Shown piece by piece: positions 5,956 through 15,660 of a DNA stretch of 64,000 nucleotides. The DNA comes from RGIG9060 sp052173655. Lineage in GTDB: Bacteria > Spirochaetota > Spirochaetia > Treponematales > Treponemataceae. The number at the start of each line of letters is the position of its first letter. Position 1 is the stretch's first letter. A program made the position numbers and the translations under genes. The DNA lies in contig JBQMYD010000005.1 in the NCBI GenBank assembly GCA_052173655.1, positions 1 through 64,000 on the forward strand, in the 5' to 3' direction. A model generated the notes under the pieces. It was not told where the DNA came from. It did not search any database and worked only from the letters and a program-made list of their open reading frames with translations.

Positions 5956-8073
5956 ATGAAATTTTCACGTATAGTAAACAGCTTACCATTTAAAACTTCC
6001 TTTATTATAATCACTCTTTTTATAATTTTTACATCAATTTTTGGAACTATTGCTTTTAGACAATTTTCAAGAATGATTACGGACGATATTAAGATTGGAC
6101 TATCGGGAAGAATAGAAAAAGAAGCAAACATAATTTACGGAAACATATTTTCAAAATTTGAAAGCACGTCTGCAAATTACGCTTCACTTATCAGCGGAAT
6201 AGGATTTAGTAATGCAAAAGAGCTTGAACAAATCAGTGCCCTTACCATGGATTCCGATCCTTCAATTTCAGGAGGTGGATATTGGCTTGAACCCTATGTC
6301 GTGCAAGGAAAAAAATTCTACGGACCTTATTGGTTCCGTAACAATAAAAAAATTGAAATGACATGGGATTACAGCAAAGAAGAAAGTGATTATAAAAAGT
6401 TTGACTGGTATAAAAATGACGGACTTAGCGAAAATAAAAAATACGTATGGAGTAAACTGTATAACGATGAAGTAACAGGAGTTCCAATGATAACAGTAAC
6501 TTCACCTTTGGTTGATAATAAAACCGGCAAAAAACTTGGAGTTGTTACAGTTGACCTTGGACTTGAACCGTTAACTGAGTATTTTTCCGCAATAGATTTT
6601 CCCGATATAAAAGAATATTCGTTATCGTTAATTGACAAAAACGGCATATGTTTTAACAACAAAGATAAAGAACTTATAGGAAAAAATATTTTTAATCTTA
6701 ATGCGGAACTTGTCGGTAACAAGTTAATAGAAGATTCTAAAAAAATTATTTTTATATCCCCTATTGCCCAAACTGATATTTTTATCTGTCTTGAAATTGA
6801 AAAATCAGTTATATTTGAATCATTTTACAAACTACTTTTTTTCAACACCTGCATGGGTATACTTTTTGTTATTTTCTTAGTTACAGTGATTATTGTATAC
6901 ATGAGAATTATATTAATAGGGCCTATAAGCAAAACCGTAAAAATTTTGCAAAATATATCACAGGGCGACGGAGATTTAACTGTAAGGCTTCCAATAATAG
7001 GCGATGATGAAATTACAGATCTTTCAAAGTATTTTAACAAAACAATCGAAAAAATAGGTATTTCAATAAAAGCAGTCGGAAAAAATGCAGTTGAAATGAG
7101 TACAATCGGTTCGGAACTTTCAAGCAACATGACAGAAACCGCAAGTGCAGTTCAGCAAATCAATTCAAATATTGAACAAGTAAAACAGCAGGCTATATCT
7201 CAAGCTGCAAGCGTTTCAGAAACTGCCGGTACAATTGAACAAATAATACGCACAATTGAAACATTAAACGGTAGCATTGAAAATCAGGCTGCGAGCGTAA
7301 TTCAATCATCAACCTCTGTTGAAGAGATGGTTGCAAACATAGCTTCAATTACTCAATCACTTGAAAAAAGTGATGACATGGTAAAACAGCTTGCCTGTGC
7401 AACATCTGAAGGAAAATCTACCTTAATAACATCAAACTCTGTAACACAAAAAATTGCAGAAGAATCGGGCGGATTAATAGAAGCCAGCATTGTAATTCAA
7501 AATATTGCAAGTCAAACAAACCTACTGGCAATGAACGCAGCAATTGAAGCTGCACATGCCGGAAATGCAGGAAAAGGTTTTGCTGTTGTTGCAGACGAAA
7601 TACGAAAACTGGCAGAAGAATCAAGTGCACAAGGAAAAAGGATAGGCGATACGTTAAAAAATTTGAGCGACAAAATCACAGGACTTACATCAAGTTCTAA
7701 AATCGTTGAAGAAAAGTTTAATGCAATTTTCCAATTATCCGAAAACGTGCAGGAGATGAGTACGGAATTGACATGTGCAATGAAAGAGCAGGAAAACGGA
7801 AGCAAGGAAGTACTTGCCGCAATAAAAAACATAAGCAGCGTAACTACCGAAGTAAAAAGCGGTTCTAACGAAATGCTTACCGGCGGACGCGGAGTTGCCA
7901 ATGAAATGCGTAAACTGGATAACCTTACCTCGATCATCAAAGATAACATGAATAAAATGTCTTCAGGCGTAAATCAAATTAACAAATCTGTACAAGAAGT
8001 AAGCTATCTTGCACAAAAGAATAAAGATAATATAGAAGGTCTTGCAGCCGAGGTAAGAAAATTTAAGTTATAA
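5956..8073 (+). CDS. methyl-accepting chemotaxis protein (Cache-type)
   Basis: The ATG at 5956 follows AAGGAG at good spacing, so the ATG at 5935 is not used. The product is 705 residues. A first membrane segment (about 13-33) is followed by a periplasmic dCache-like sensor domain containing [16 protein letters not shown] and FDWYK. A second membrane segment is at about 293-317, a HAMP linker begins at [10 protein letters not shown], and a long cytoplasmic coiled coil follows. The conserved signalling hairpin [17 protein letters not shown] with [18 protein letters not shown] (about 519-555) is the part that contacts CheA and CheW. It is a monocistronic gene with its own promoter. The ligand cannot be deduced. 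Dcache domains of this kind often bind amino acids or other small metabolites. Confidence 0.95.
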   Translation: MKFSRIVNSLPFKTSFIIITLFIIFTSIFGTIAFRQFSRMITDDIKIGLSGRIEKEANIIYGNIFSKFESTSANYASLISGIGFSNAKELEQISALTMDSDPSISGGGYWLEPYVVQGKKFYGPYWFRNNKKIEMTWDYSKEESDYKKFDWYKNDGLSENKKYVWSKLYNDEVTGVPMITVTSPLVDNKTGKKLGVVTVDLGLEPLTEYFSAIDFPDIKEYSLSLIDKNGICFNNKDKELIGKNIFNLNAELVGNKLIEDSKKIIFISPIAQTDIFICLEIEKSVIFESFYKLLFFNTCMGILFVIFLVTVIIVYMRIILIGPISKTVKILQNISQGDGDLTVRLPIIGDDEITDLSKYFNKTIEKIGISIKAVGKNAVEMSTIGSELSSNMTETASAVQQINSNIEQVKQQAISQAASVSETAGTIEQIIRTIETLNGSIENQAASVIQSSTSVEEMVANIASITQSLEKSDDMVKQLACATSEGKSTLITSNSVTQKIAEESGGLIEASIVIQNIASQTNLLAMNAAIEAAHAGNAGKGFAVVADEIRKLAEESSAQGKRIGDTLKNLSDKITGLTSSSKIVEEKFNAIFQLSENVQEMSTELTCAMKEQENGSKEVLAAIKNISSVTTEVKSGSNEMLTGGRGVANEMRKLDNLTSIIKDNMNKMSSGVNQINKSVQEVSYLAQKNKDNIEGLAAEVRKFKL

Positions 8074-8093
8074 GGTAAACAAAAAAAAATGCA

Positions 8094-9032
8094 TTATTCT
8101 TCCCTATGTGATTTATCTTCAATAAGAAGTATTTTATTTTGGGAAGGAATATCGCATTCTTTGCTACACTCTTCTACGATTTTAAATCCGTCGCTGATTT
8201 CTTCGTTTTTATTAACAGAAAAATCGTAGAGAGAAGCAAAGCAAAACAAAAATATAATAAAACAATAAACTAAGGCAACAGGATATGCTAAAGAAGCAAC
8301 GGTAGCAACCGGTCTAACAAAAGGAAAGCGTGCACTTCCTAAAACAATCGAATAAGCCAAAATAAAGACAAAAAAAGAAAGCCTACTCGCCTTTATACAT
8401 GCCCACAACAGCAAAATATAGTTTTTTCTTAACAAATCAAAATTTGATTTACAAATCTGGTACAGTTTTTTATCCGGATTATCGTAAAGAAAATTCGGCA
8501 CAAATGCAAAACTGTACAAAAAAAAGAACATAAGTAAAAACCAGAAACCTATGCTGGAATTAAATTCTAAAGAAAAACCGTGATCCAAGGACATCATTCC
8601 CTGCAAATCATAATTCATTGCCATAGAAAAAATTTCTTTATCCAAAATTTTATTTGCAAAAAGGTAATATGGAATAAACGCAATAATTCCAAGAATAAAA
8701 AATGCTACAAAAAATATTAGTGTCATAAAAAATACACGTTTTAAATCTCTCAAAAAATAAAAAATATGCCCTAAAACACCGCCTTTTTGAGAATAAAGCA
8801 AATAAATCAAAACAGCCATTCCATATAACAAAATAACCGCAACATAAAAAAGAAAAAATAAAACCGGCAAAGCAAGTAGTTGATTCCCCCTAAAAAGTGA
8901 AATCAAAATAAAAACTGCAAAATATGCTGCACCAAAAACAATGGAAGATACTATGAAAGCAATAATTGCCCTTGTAGAATTCTCTTTTAACGAGACATCA
9001 ACAGAATTACAAATTACATCCGAAGTTTTCAT
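8094..9032 (-). CDS. polytopic membrane protein of unknown function
   Basis: The protein is 312 residues with about six predicted membrane segments (roughly 22-46, 52-80, 99-124, 160-182, 205-230, 240-268) and a charged, acidic C-terminal tail of about 40 residues. The large loop between the third and fourth segments is probably extracytoplasmic or peripheral. I do not recognise a family motif. The gene converges on the chemoreceptor gene (20 bp gap) and is divergent from aroC (47 bp). On the minus strand TATACT lies seven bases before the ATG and there is no Shine-Dalgarno, so the message may be leaderless. It resembles in general layout the integral-membrane proteins of unknown function common in Treponema. 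Confidence 0.85.
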   Translation of the reverse strand: MKTSDVICNSVDVSLKENSTRAIIAFIVSSIVFGAAYFAVFILISLFRGNQLLALPVLFFLFYVAVILLYGMAVLIYLLYSQKGGVLGHIFYFLRDLKRVFFMTLIFFVAFFILGIIAFIPYYLFANKILDKEIFSMAMNYDLQGMMSLDHGFSLEFNSSIGFWFLLMFFFLYSFAFVPNFLYDNPDKKLYQICKSNFDLLRKNYILLLWACIKASRLSFFVFILAYSIVLGSARFPFVRPVATVASLAYPVALVYCFIIFLFCFASLYDFSVNKNEEISDGFKIVEECSKECDIPSQNKILLIEDKSHREE

Positions 9033-9079
9033 AAATTTCAGTATACACTATTTTAAAAAATAATGCTACAATCTGCCAC

Positions 9080-10219
9080 ATGAGCGGAAATTCTTTCGGA
9101 AAAATTTTTAAAGTTACTACTTTCGGGGAAAGTCATGGAAATTCCATAGGCTGTGTTATTGAAGGAGTACCGGCAGGCATTCCGATAGATATAAAAAAAA
9201 TTCAAAATGATATGAACAGAAGAAGACCTTTTCAAACAAATCCTGAAAACAATTCAGAATTCAGCTTGAACAAGGCTATAAGCGAACGAAAAGAAGAAGA
9301 TAAAGTTGAAATTTTAAGCGGAATCTTTGAAGGTAAATCAATCGGCACTCCGATTACAATTGTTATAAAAAACTTAGACCCGCACAGCTTTGATTATGAA
9401 CAACTAAAGGATAAATTCAGACCTTCTCATGCAGACTATACTTACTGCAAAAAGTATGGAACTGTAGATTATCGCGGAGGAGGAAGAAGTAGCGGACGAG
9501 AAACTGCCGCAAGAGTTGCTGCCGGTGCCGTTGCAAAAATTGTTCTTGAAAACTACGATCTTGGATGCCAAAACATTCAAATTACAGCAAGCACTGTAAA
9601 AGTATGCAACATTGAAGCTGTTGAATATAATAGGTTACAAATTAACCAAAATCCTCTAAGATGTGCAGATAAAGAAGCTGCAAAAAAAATGCTAAAATGT
9701 GTTGAAAAGCTAAAAGAAAGAGGAGATAGTGCCGGCGGAATTGTAGAATGCATAATAGATAATGTTCCGGCAGGATTGGGAGAACCTGTTTTTGACAAAT
9801 TGGATGCCCTACTTGCCCATGCAATGCTTTCAATCGGATCAGTAAAGGGAATTGAATTTGGAGCAGGGTTTGACCTTTGCAACATGACAGGCTCTAAAAG
9901 TAACGATCAAATGTTTTCAAAAAATAATTCAGATACAAGAGAAAATACAAACGGAGATAGCGTTTTTTCTTCAAATAATGCAGGAGGAATTTTGGGAGGC
10001 ATTTCAAATGGAAACAAAATTGTTTTTAGAGTTGCAGTAAAACCTGTTCCGAGTATTTCTATTGAACAAAATACAATTGATATCAACGGAAGCGAATGTA
10101 AAATTAAGATCAACGGACGACATGACGTTTGCCTTTGTCCAAGAATAATTCCTGTAGTAGAAGCAATGTCTGCTATGGTTTTACTGGATTTGGCATTGGA
10201 AGCAAGGTGTTCTAAATGA
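9080..10219 (+). CDS. aroC: chorismate synthase
   Basis: Converts 5-enolpyruvylshikimate-3-phosphate to chorismate, the last step of the shikimate pathway, using reduced FMN as cofactor. The 379-residue protein has the family signatures in order: GESHGNSIGCVIEGVPAG near the N-terminus, RPSHADYTYCKKYGTVDYRG followed by GGRSSGRETAARVAAGA in the FMN-binding region, ERGDSAGG in the middle, and the C-terminal RHDVCLCPRIIPVVEAM. Length is normal for the family. A TACAAT box is seven bases before the ATG and no ribosome site is visible. The downstream carboxypeptidase gene overlaps its stop codon by four bases (ATGA), so the two are translationally coupled. Other shikimate genes are not in this window. 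Confidence 0.97.
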   Translation: MSGNSFGKIFKVTTFGESHGNSIGCVIEGVPAGIPIDIKKIQNDMNRRRPFQTNPENNSEFSLNKAISERKEEDKVEILSGIFEGKSIGTPITIVIKNLDPHSFDYEQLKDKFRPSHADYTYCKKYGTVDYRGGGRSSGRETAARVAAGAVAKIVLENYDLGCQNIQITASTVKVCNIEAVEYNRLQINQNPLRCADKEAAKKMLKCVEKLKERGDSAGGIVECIIDNVPAGLGEPVFDKLDALLAHAMLSIGSVKGIEFGAGFDLCNMTGSKSNDQMFSKNNSDTRENTNGDSVFSSNNAGGILGGISNGNKIVFRVAVKPVPSISIEQNTIDINGSECKIKINGRHDVCLCPRIIPVVEAMSAMVLLDLALEARCSK

Positions 10220-11637
10220 AAAAAAAATTAAACAAAAAGCTTATTGTCGGGCTATCTTTATTTTTTATTTTCAGCATGTCCGCATTTTTTTCAGGTTATG
10301 GAATTTACGTTAAAAACGTACAAAATTATACTCCGCCTCCTTTAAGTCCTGAACAAGCTCAAGTATTAAAAGAATGTGTAAACAAAAATTTTCCGGAAAA
10401 AATTATTCAAAAACTGCCGTATGAAATAAAAACTGACCAACTGAATCTTAATGCAAAATCTGCAATAATTATAGATGAAAAAACGGGTTGGATTTTGTAT
10501 GAAAAAAATGCGGACGACAGAATCCCCCCTGCAAGCATGACCAAGCTTGTTTTAATGTATGCAATTTTAGATGAATTGGAAAAAGGAAATTTCTCACTTG
10601 ACGACATAGTTCCCCTACCGGAAGAATGTTGGGCAAAGAATGCACCTCCTCATTCAAGTCTTATGTTTTTGGGTAAAGATCAAACCGTATCATTAGATGA
10701 AATTCTTTTGGGCATGAACATAGTAAGCGGTAACGATGCAGCTTTTGCCGCATCAATATACGTTTTCGGTTCCGTTCAAAATTGTCTGGATCGAATGAAT
10801 AATATTGTAAAAAATTTGGGTCTTAAAGAAACTCATTTTGCGGAAGTTTCAGGCTACAGCGAGGAAAATATAACAACAGCAAAAGAATTTGTCTCTTTTT
10901 CACGCAAGTATCTTACACGATTTCCTTTTACAACTGAAAAATATCATAAAGTTCAAAGTTTTATGTATCCAAAGGAGCACAATTTACCTTCATGGATAAC
11001 ATACGAACAAGCTAAAAATCAAGGTTCAGCTTTGGAAGGAACCTTACCCATAGTGCAACAGGCAACGAATAAGGCCTTGTTTGCAATTCCCGGAGCTGAC
11101 GGGTTAAAAACCGGCTACATAGACGAGGCAGGTTTTAATTTAGCTCTTAGCGTAAAACAAGATGGACACAGGTTAATTGCAGTTACAATGGGTGGAGGCG
11201 GGAACAATCCCATTGAGGGGAATAAATTACGCACACAAGATGCAATTACTTTGACAAACTGGGCTTTTTCCGCTTTTGACAGCGTCTCCTTTGACACATC
11301 AAAAAAAATAAACTTAAAATGTTTTGGAGGTAAATATTACGGATTTAACCTTTTAGAAAACAATCTGGAAGATAAAAACTTTATTTGTGTTCCTGCGATA
11401 AAAGATAAAAACGGCAAAGATTTTGAAATTTACACAAAAAACATCATAGACCGAAATATTCCGGATCAAATTTATGCCGGAAATCAATACGGAAAAACCG
11501 AATATTATATGGGAAATTATTTGATACAGACTGTCCCTTTAGTAGCTGACCGCAACATACCGAGGGGAAATGTTTTTAGAGTTTTATACGGAAAATTGTA
11601 CAAAAAACTTCATTCCACCGATACAAATAAAACTTAA
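10216..11637 (+). CDS. dacA: D-alanyl-D-alanine carboxypeptidase (PBP5-like, S11)
   Basis: Trims the terminal D-Ala from peptidoglycan pentapeptides in the periplasm. The 473-residue protein starts with a signal or anchor segment (about 9-30). The three serine-peptidase motifs are in order: SMTK with Ser107 and Lys110, SGN at 171-173, and KTG at 298-300 in GADGLKTGYIDEAG. A C-terminal region of about 120 residues beyond the catalytic domain corresponds to the PBP5 beta-rich domain. The gene overlaps aroC by four bases, an unusual metabolic pairing. It converges on the NodB-like gene with only two bases between stops. The symbol is by family and might be dacC or dacF in other schemes. Confidence 0.92.
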   Translation: MKKKLNKKLIVGLSLFFIFSMSAFFSGYGIYVKNVQNYTPPPLSPEQAQVLKECVNKNFPEKIIQKLPYEIKTDQLNLNAKSAIIIDEKTGWILYEKNADDRIPPASMTKLVLMYAILDELEKGNFSLDDIVPLPEECWAKNAPPHSSLMFLGKDQTVSLDEILLGMNIVSGNDAAFAASIYVFGSVQNCLDRMNNIVKNLGLKETHFAEVSGYSEENITTAKEFVSFSRKYLTRFPFTTEKYHKVQSFMYPKEHNLPSWITYEQAKNQGSALEGTLPIVQQATNKALFAIPGADGLKTGYIDEAGFNLALSVKQDGHRLIAVTMGGGGNNPIEGNKLRTQDAITLTNWAFSAFDSVSFDTSKKINLKCFGGKYYGFNLLENNLEDKNFICVPAIKDKNGKDFEIYTKNIIDRNIPDQIYAGNQYGKTEYYMGNYLIQTVPLVADRNIPRGNVFRVLYGKLYKKLHSTDTNKT

Positions 11638-11639
11638 AT

Positions 11640-13934
11640 CTACTTGTCCTGTAAAAGTTCTGAAACAGTAACGATTTTGTAGCCTTTTGACAAAATTGCA
11701 CTGATTAGTACATCCAAGTTGTCATATAAAAAATCCCCACGTGTCCCGTAAGATAAACCTACTGAAACCGGAATAACAGAACCCGGCTTTAAATTTTCAA
11801 TAACATCATCTATCATTTGACTGGTAGTATTGTACTTTGATATTTTTCTGATTGTATCTTCATAAGTTACCCTATCAGGAGGAGCTAAGCCCTTATCAAT
11901 CCAAACATAACCTGCTTTATTTCCGGATTTTTGAATTATATCGTTGCTATAATAGTCCGGCATGTGCCAAAAAAGTGAAAGCTCATGTCCTGTAAGTTCA
12001 AAAAAGTCATCTTCATTTCTTGCAAGACCTCTTCGTATATAATTTTCATTAAAATTAAAATCATCTGAACTTACAGTATACGCAGAATAAAACATTGAAC
12101 CGCACTGATGACCTGCTTTGATAATTTCATTAACTCCGGTAGGAAATCTTCTTACAAATTCACCGTTAATAAAAAAAGTAGCTTTTATTCCGTAACGAGC
12201 AAGAGAACACAAAATCGGCGTAAGTCCATCTGCATTATCAAGGCAGTCAAAAGTCAAGGCGACTACAGGTTTTTCATAAGTACTTTTCTTTACGGTTGAA
12301 TCAAAAATCACCCTGTTGTAGCTTTCAGAATTCAATTCTCTGCAATATAAAGTATTTTCAAAAGCCGGATTAGGTGAATCATCAATAAAAATCCTCCATT
12401 TTCCGTTACGAGTAGACCTGTCTCTGATTATGTTTGTATCAGATTTTATCCAAGTCCCCGATTTTGCTTGATATTTAAAAAACCCAAAATCGTTTTTTTC
12501 TATAACGGTATCAGATTCTCCATCCCAGCCAAAATTTTTTGCTTGTGAAAGAAAAATTATCTCGGAGATATCGGAATTACATTTCCACAAACGAACGGTA
12601 TATTTTCCGCCCAAAACCAATTTATCCCTACCTATCCATGCAAAACTTGTAAGTTCTTCATCATTAAAAACATATTTTTGAACCCAGCTTGTAATGTCAT
12701 AAACATAAAAGGCCTTATCACATATAAACGCCAAATGTTTTTTATCAGGAGAAAGTCTAGGTTTTTTTGCAAAAGTTGGAACAGGAAGCGATACAAAGTA
12801 TGCATTATTACCTTCTTTACTTTTTTCCAAAGAATAAAGATAACTTTCACTTTTTCCGTCTCTAAGCATTTCAAGCCAAACAAGAGGAATTTGAGGGATT
12901 CCGCCTTTTCTTTGTTGTGTCCAAAAAACTTTAAAATTCAAAGCTGTTCCGGGAACGGTTACAAAAGGATATGAAAACAAGGTTGTTGCAAAATTAAAAT
13001 CGGTTCCGGTCAATTCCATGTACCACAAAGTCCTGTTTCCTTGTAAAAGCACAAAATTAAGACCGTCTTCACTTGTCCAAAATTTATCTTGAGCAGAGTT
13101 GAAAATCGTAGGAATTCTACCGATTATCTTGCCGTTTCCAATCAAATCAGAATATAAAGCTCTCGTATAAAGTTCATCGGAAGAAATCGCATATACAAGT
13201 TCGTGATCTACATAAATCAATTTTTTTTCACCGGCCCAATACACATTGCGTATAGTGCCGTTACCGATTTTTCTGTACTTTTCAGGTAGCTGTTTTGAAA
13301 AAGAACCGTCTTTCAAGTTCAAAAAATACAAAGTTCCTCTATTTTCATAAACCAATACAGTAGAATTTGGAGACCAAATTACAGGTAAATCTTCATATCC
13401 GTAATGAATCTGAGAGGATAAAACAAAAGTTTGATTGTTGATAAGAGATTTTACTAAAAGTTTTCCTCTGGCAGCACTAGTTTGTTCGATGAAGCATAAA
13501 AAATTTCCATCAGGACTTACCGACAATGGAATAAACCTTTCGTGATTTACCGGAATAAAATTTTCATAGTCTTTCTCAAGTTCTTTAGATTTACTGACCC
13601 ATGATAAAGATTTTGTTTCAGTATTATATTGTGCAGAACCGTATCTGTTTCTGATAAGAAAAAATTTTCCACCATGAGTAACTTCAATTTCTTCAGGATA
13701 GCAGGTTAAAAGTCTTGGGTTTGAATTTTCACCAAAGTAATCCGCTTGTTGCACAGGCTCATCAACAGAATAATAAAAAAGTCCTTGATATTTTGACTCT
13801 ACCACCGGAGTGTGCTCAACAGAAAACAGCAATTTGTTATTATTATTTAAATCAAAATCATTGAACCTTACCTGAGAAAAAATATCGACAATAGCAAAAA
13901 TTAAACAAAATAAAATTGTAACAGTTTTTTTCAT
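11640..13934 (-). CDS. secreted beta-propeller protein with degenerate NodB-like domain
   Basis: The 764-residue protein has a signal peptide (MKKTVTILFCLIFAIVDIFS), a long region of WD40/TolB-like strands (about 25-540, with repeated SPDGNFLCFI- and SPDKKHLAFI-type words) and a C-terminal NodB-type polysaccharide deacetylase domain (about 555-764). In the NodB domain motif 1 reads TFDC (Asp563 retained, the second Asp replaced by Cys). The usual metal-binding HTxxH motif is replaced by GSMFYSAY. Both metal-ligand histidines are missing, so zinc-dependent deacetylation is unlikely, and a binding or scaffolding role in the envelope is more probable. It lies 13 bp downstream of the LysM-M23 gene and is probably cotranscribed with it. 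Confidence 0.85.
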   Translation of the reverse strand: MKKTVTILFCLIFAIVDIFSQVRFNDFDLNNNNKLLFSVEHTPVVESKYQGLFYYSVDEPVQQADYFGENSNPRLLTCYPEEIEVTHGGKFFLIRNRYGSAQYNTETKSLSWVSKSKELEKDYENFIPVNHERFIPLSVSPDGNFLCFIEQTSAARGKLLVKSLINNQTFVLSSQIHYGYEDLPVIWSPNSTVLVYENRGTLYFLNLKDGSFSKQLPEKYRKIGNGTIRNVYWAGEKKLIYVDHELVYAISSDELYTRALYSDLIGNGKIIGRIPTIFNSAQDKFWTSEDGLNFVLLQGNRTLWYMELTGTDFNFATTLFSYPFVTVPGTALNFKVFWTQQRKGGIPQIPLVWLEMLRDGKSESYLYSLEKSKEGNNAYFVSLPVPTFAKKPRLSPDKKHLAFICDKAFYVYDITSWVQKYVFNDEELTSFAWIGRDKLVLGGKYTVRLWKCNSDISEIIFLSQAKNFGWDGESDTVIEKNDFGFFKYQAKSGTWIKSDTNIIRDRSTRNGKWRIFIDDSPNPAFENTLYCRELNSESYNRVIFDSTVKKSTYEKPVVALTFDCLDNADGLTPILCSLARYGIKATFFINGEFVRRFPTGVNEIIKAGHQCGSMFYSAYTVSSDDFNFNENYIRRGLARNEDDFFELTGHELSLFWHMPDYYSNDIIQKSGNKAGYVWIDKGLAPPDRVTYEDTIRKISKYNTTSQMIDDVIENLKPGSVIPVSVGLSYGTRGDFLYDNLDVLISAILSKGYKIVTVSELLQDK

Positions 13935-13947
13935 ACCTAAATATAAC

Positions 13948-15105
13948 CTATTTTATTAAAATTTGCGGATTCATCAACTTTCCGTTTTTATAAACCGTAA
14001 AATGAAGATGAGATCCGGTAGAATATCCTGTAGAGCCTACCAAACCGATTTTTGTACCTTGTGTAACTCTATCACCTTTTTTACAACATGTCGAATGCAT
14101 ATGAGCATACAAAGTTTGATATCCGTTTGCATGACTTATTATTACATAATTCCCAAAAACCGCATTGTAAGAAACCTCAATTATTTTTCCGTCCATCGTG
14201 CTGTAAATCGGAGTTCCTTGAGGACAAGCCATATCCATACCTGTATGAAATTTTTTCACTCCGGTAAACGGATCCAAGCGATAACCGTAAGGAGAGGTCA
14301 AACGCCACTTACCTTTTATCGGACAAGCAAAAAGAATTCCCAATGTCATTTTTAAAGTATCGGAATCTAAGCAAGCTCCGGGAATGAAAACTTGCTGACC
14401 TACTTTTAGAACAATACTTGAAAGATCGTTTGCATCCATCAATCCTTCCTGAGCAACTTTATATTTTTGTGCAATTCCGGAAAGGCTTTCATTTTTTAAA
14501 ACCGTATGAACAATTCCGTCTGTTGAAGGGATAGTTAAAACATCACCTGCCATCAAACCTCTATCGCTGGATATTTTATTCACAGAAATAATCGTAGAAA
14601 TATTTGAAAGTCCGAATTTTTTTGAAATTTTAGTTATATTATCACCCGGTTGAACAACGTAGTTTTTGTAAGTTACAGTTTCAAAAGCATATTTTATATT
14701 TGAACTTTCATCGATAAAACCGTCATCACCTATTTCTGTAACTTTTTCTCCGGTAGCGTAATTTTTCATAGCAGTATCCAAAAAAAACATTTCACTTTCG
14801 GACAATACGTTTACTTTTACAGGTCTAAAAAAACTTATAATATTTGAAAATGCAAAAGGAACAAGCAAAAGCAAAATATACATTGCCAGTAAAACGTACA
14901 GATATATTTTTATGCTTTTTATAATTTGGGCAATATTTTTTGCAACATTTATCCACATTATTTTTACAGTAGGCTGTGCTTCCGCCCAACTCTTTTTTAG
15001 AGGAATAAAACCGTTTGCAGGCTGCTTTTGTAAAAATTTTTCAATTGAAGAAGCTCTATCAAACTGAATTACGGTATTGGAATCTACATAACTAATTATC
15101 TGCAT
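13948..15105 (-). CDS. LysM-domain M23 family metallopeptidase
   Basis: A probable peptidoglycan endopeptidase anchored in the inner membrane. The 385-residue protein has a cytoplasmic N-terminus, one membrane segment (about 69-90), two LysM domains (the first beginning NYVVQPGDNITKISKKFGL, the second HTVLKNESLSGIAQKYKV) and a C-terminal M23 domain. The zinc ligands of that domain are all visible: HTGMD (His287, Asp291) and HLHF (His366, His368), with AHMH between. It therefore looks catalytically intact. It is divergent from lepB with 45 bp between the starts. The probable downstream partner is the propeller/NodB-like gene. Confidence 0.93.
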   Translation of the reverse strand: MQIISYVDSNTVIQFDRASSIEKFLQKQPANGFIPLKKSWAEAQPTVKIMWINVAKNIAQIIKSIKIYLYVLLAMYILLLLVPFAFSNIISFFRPVKVNVLSESEMFFLDTAMKNYATGEKVTEIGDDGFIDESSNIKYAFETVTYKNYVVQPGDNITKISKKFGLSNISTIISVNKISSDRGLMAGDVLTIPSTDGIVHTVLKNESLSGIAQKYKVAQEGLMDANDLSSIVLKVGQQVFIPGACLDSDTLKMTLGILFACPIKGKWRLTSPYGYRLDPFTGVKKFHTGMDMACPQGTPIYSTMDGKIIEVSYNAVFGNYVIISHANGYQTLYAHMHSTCCKKGDRVTQGTKIGLVGSTGYSTGSHLHFTVYKNGKLMNPQILIK

Positions 15106-15114
15106 ATCTTTCTA

Positions 15115-15143
15115 TCGACATTTTTTTTTTATGATATTAGAAT
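15115..15143 (+). promoter_or_regulatory. promoter of lepB, likely leaderless
   Basis: TCGACA (15115-15120), a 17-nt spacer and TAGAAT (15138-15143), with the ATG of lepB only seven bases after the -10. No Shine-Dalgarno is present. Confidence 0.55.
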
Positions 15144-15150
15144 TAAATTC

Positions 15151-15660
15151 ATGAGAAAATCCAAAACTAAACATTCTTTTCTTTTTTTTATCTTCTCAGG
15201 TTTTTTAATCGGAATTTTTTTTAAACTCTTTTTTGTTGATTTTGTAAAAATTTCCGGAAATTCTATGTACCCTACACTAAAAGACGGAAAGTATGTTTTT
15301 GTATTTAAATCAGCATACGGACTTGTAAAACCTTTCTCTTCAGATTTTTTACTTCAATGGAATACTCCAAAAGAAAACGATATTGTAATTTTTTTGCAGG
15401 GAACAAAAATGAACGTAAAGCGTTGTGCCGCAAAAGAAAATACTCCAATTGAATGTATTAAAAATTCAAGTTATCATATGAAAGTTGACAGCAGGATTAT
15501 TCCCCTGACTAAAGAACAATTTGAAAAAATGAAGTATCATACATATGTTCCTCAAGGAAAGATTTTACTGATCGGAGATAATTATTTGAATTCTATAGAT
15601 TCGAGGGATTTCGGTTTTATCTCTACAAAAAATGTTATAGGCAAGGTTATATGCAAATAA
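15151..15660 (+). CDS. lepB: signal peptidase I
   Basis: Cleaves signal peptides of exported non-lipoproteins on the outer face of the inner membrane. The 169-residue protein has a single N-terminal membrane anchor (about 9-29). It has the serine nucleophile in SGNSMYPTL (Ser38), the general-base lysine in MNVKRCAAKE (Lys90), and the late family box GDNYLNSIDSRDFG. It is short compared with E. coli LepB and nearer the Gram-positive S26 size. The gene starts a three-gene plus-strand cluster and the next gene overlaps its end by ten bases, implying coupled translation with the PBP. Confidence 0.93.
   Translation: MRKSKTKHSFLFFIFSGFLIGIFFKLFFVDFVKISGNSMYPTLKDGKYVFVFKSAYGLVKPFSSDFLLQWNTPKENDIVIFLQGTKMNVKRCAAKENTPIECIKNSSYHMKVDSRIIPLTKEQFEKMKYHTYVPQGKILLIGDNYLNSIDSRDFGFISTKNVIGKVICK

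Noticed and set aside
8094..9032. ABC transporter permease assignment
   Set aside because: The membrane topology is compatible, but no EAA loop or other permease motif is seen and no ATPase gene is adjacent.
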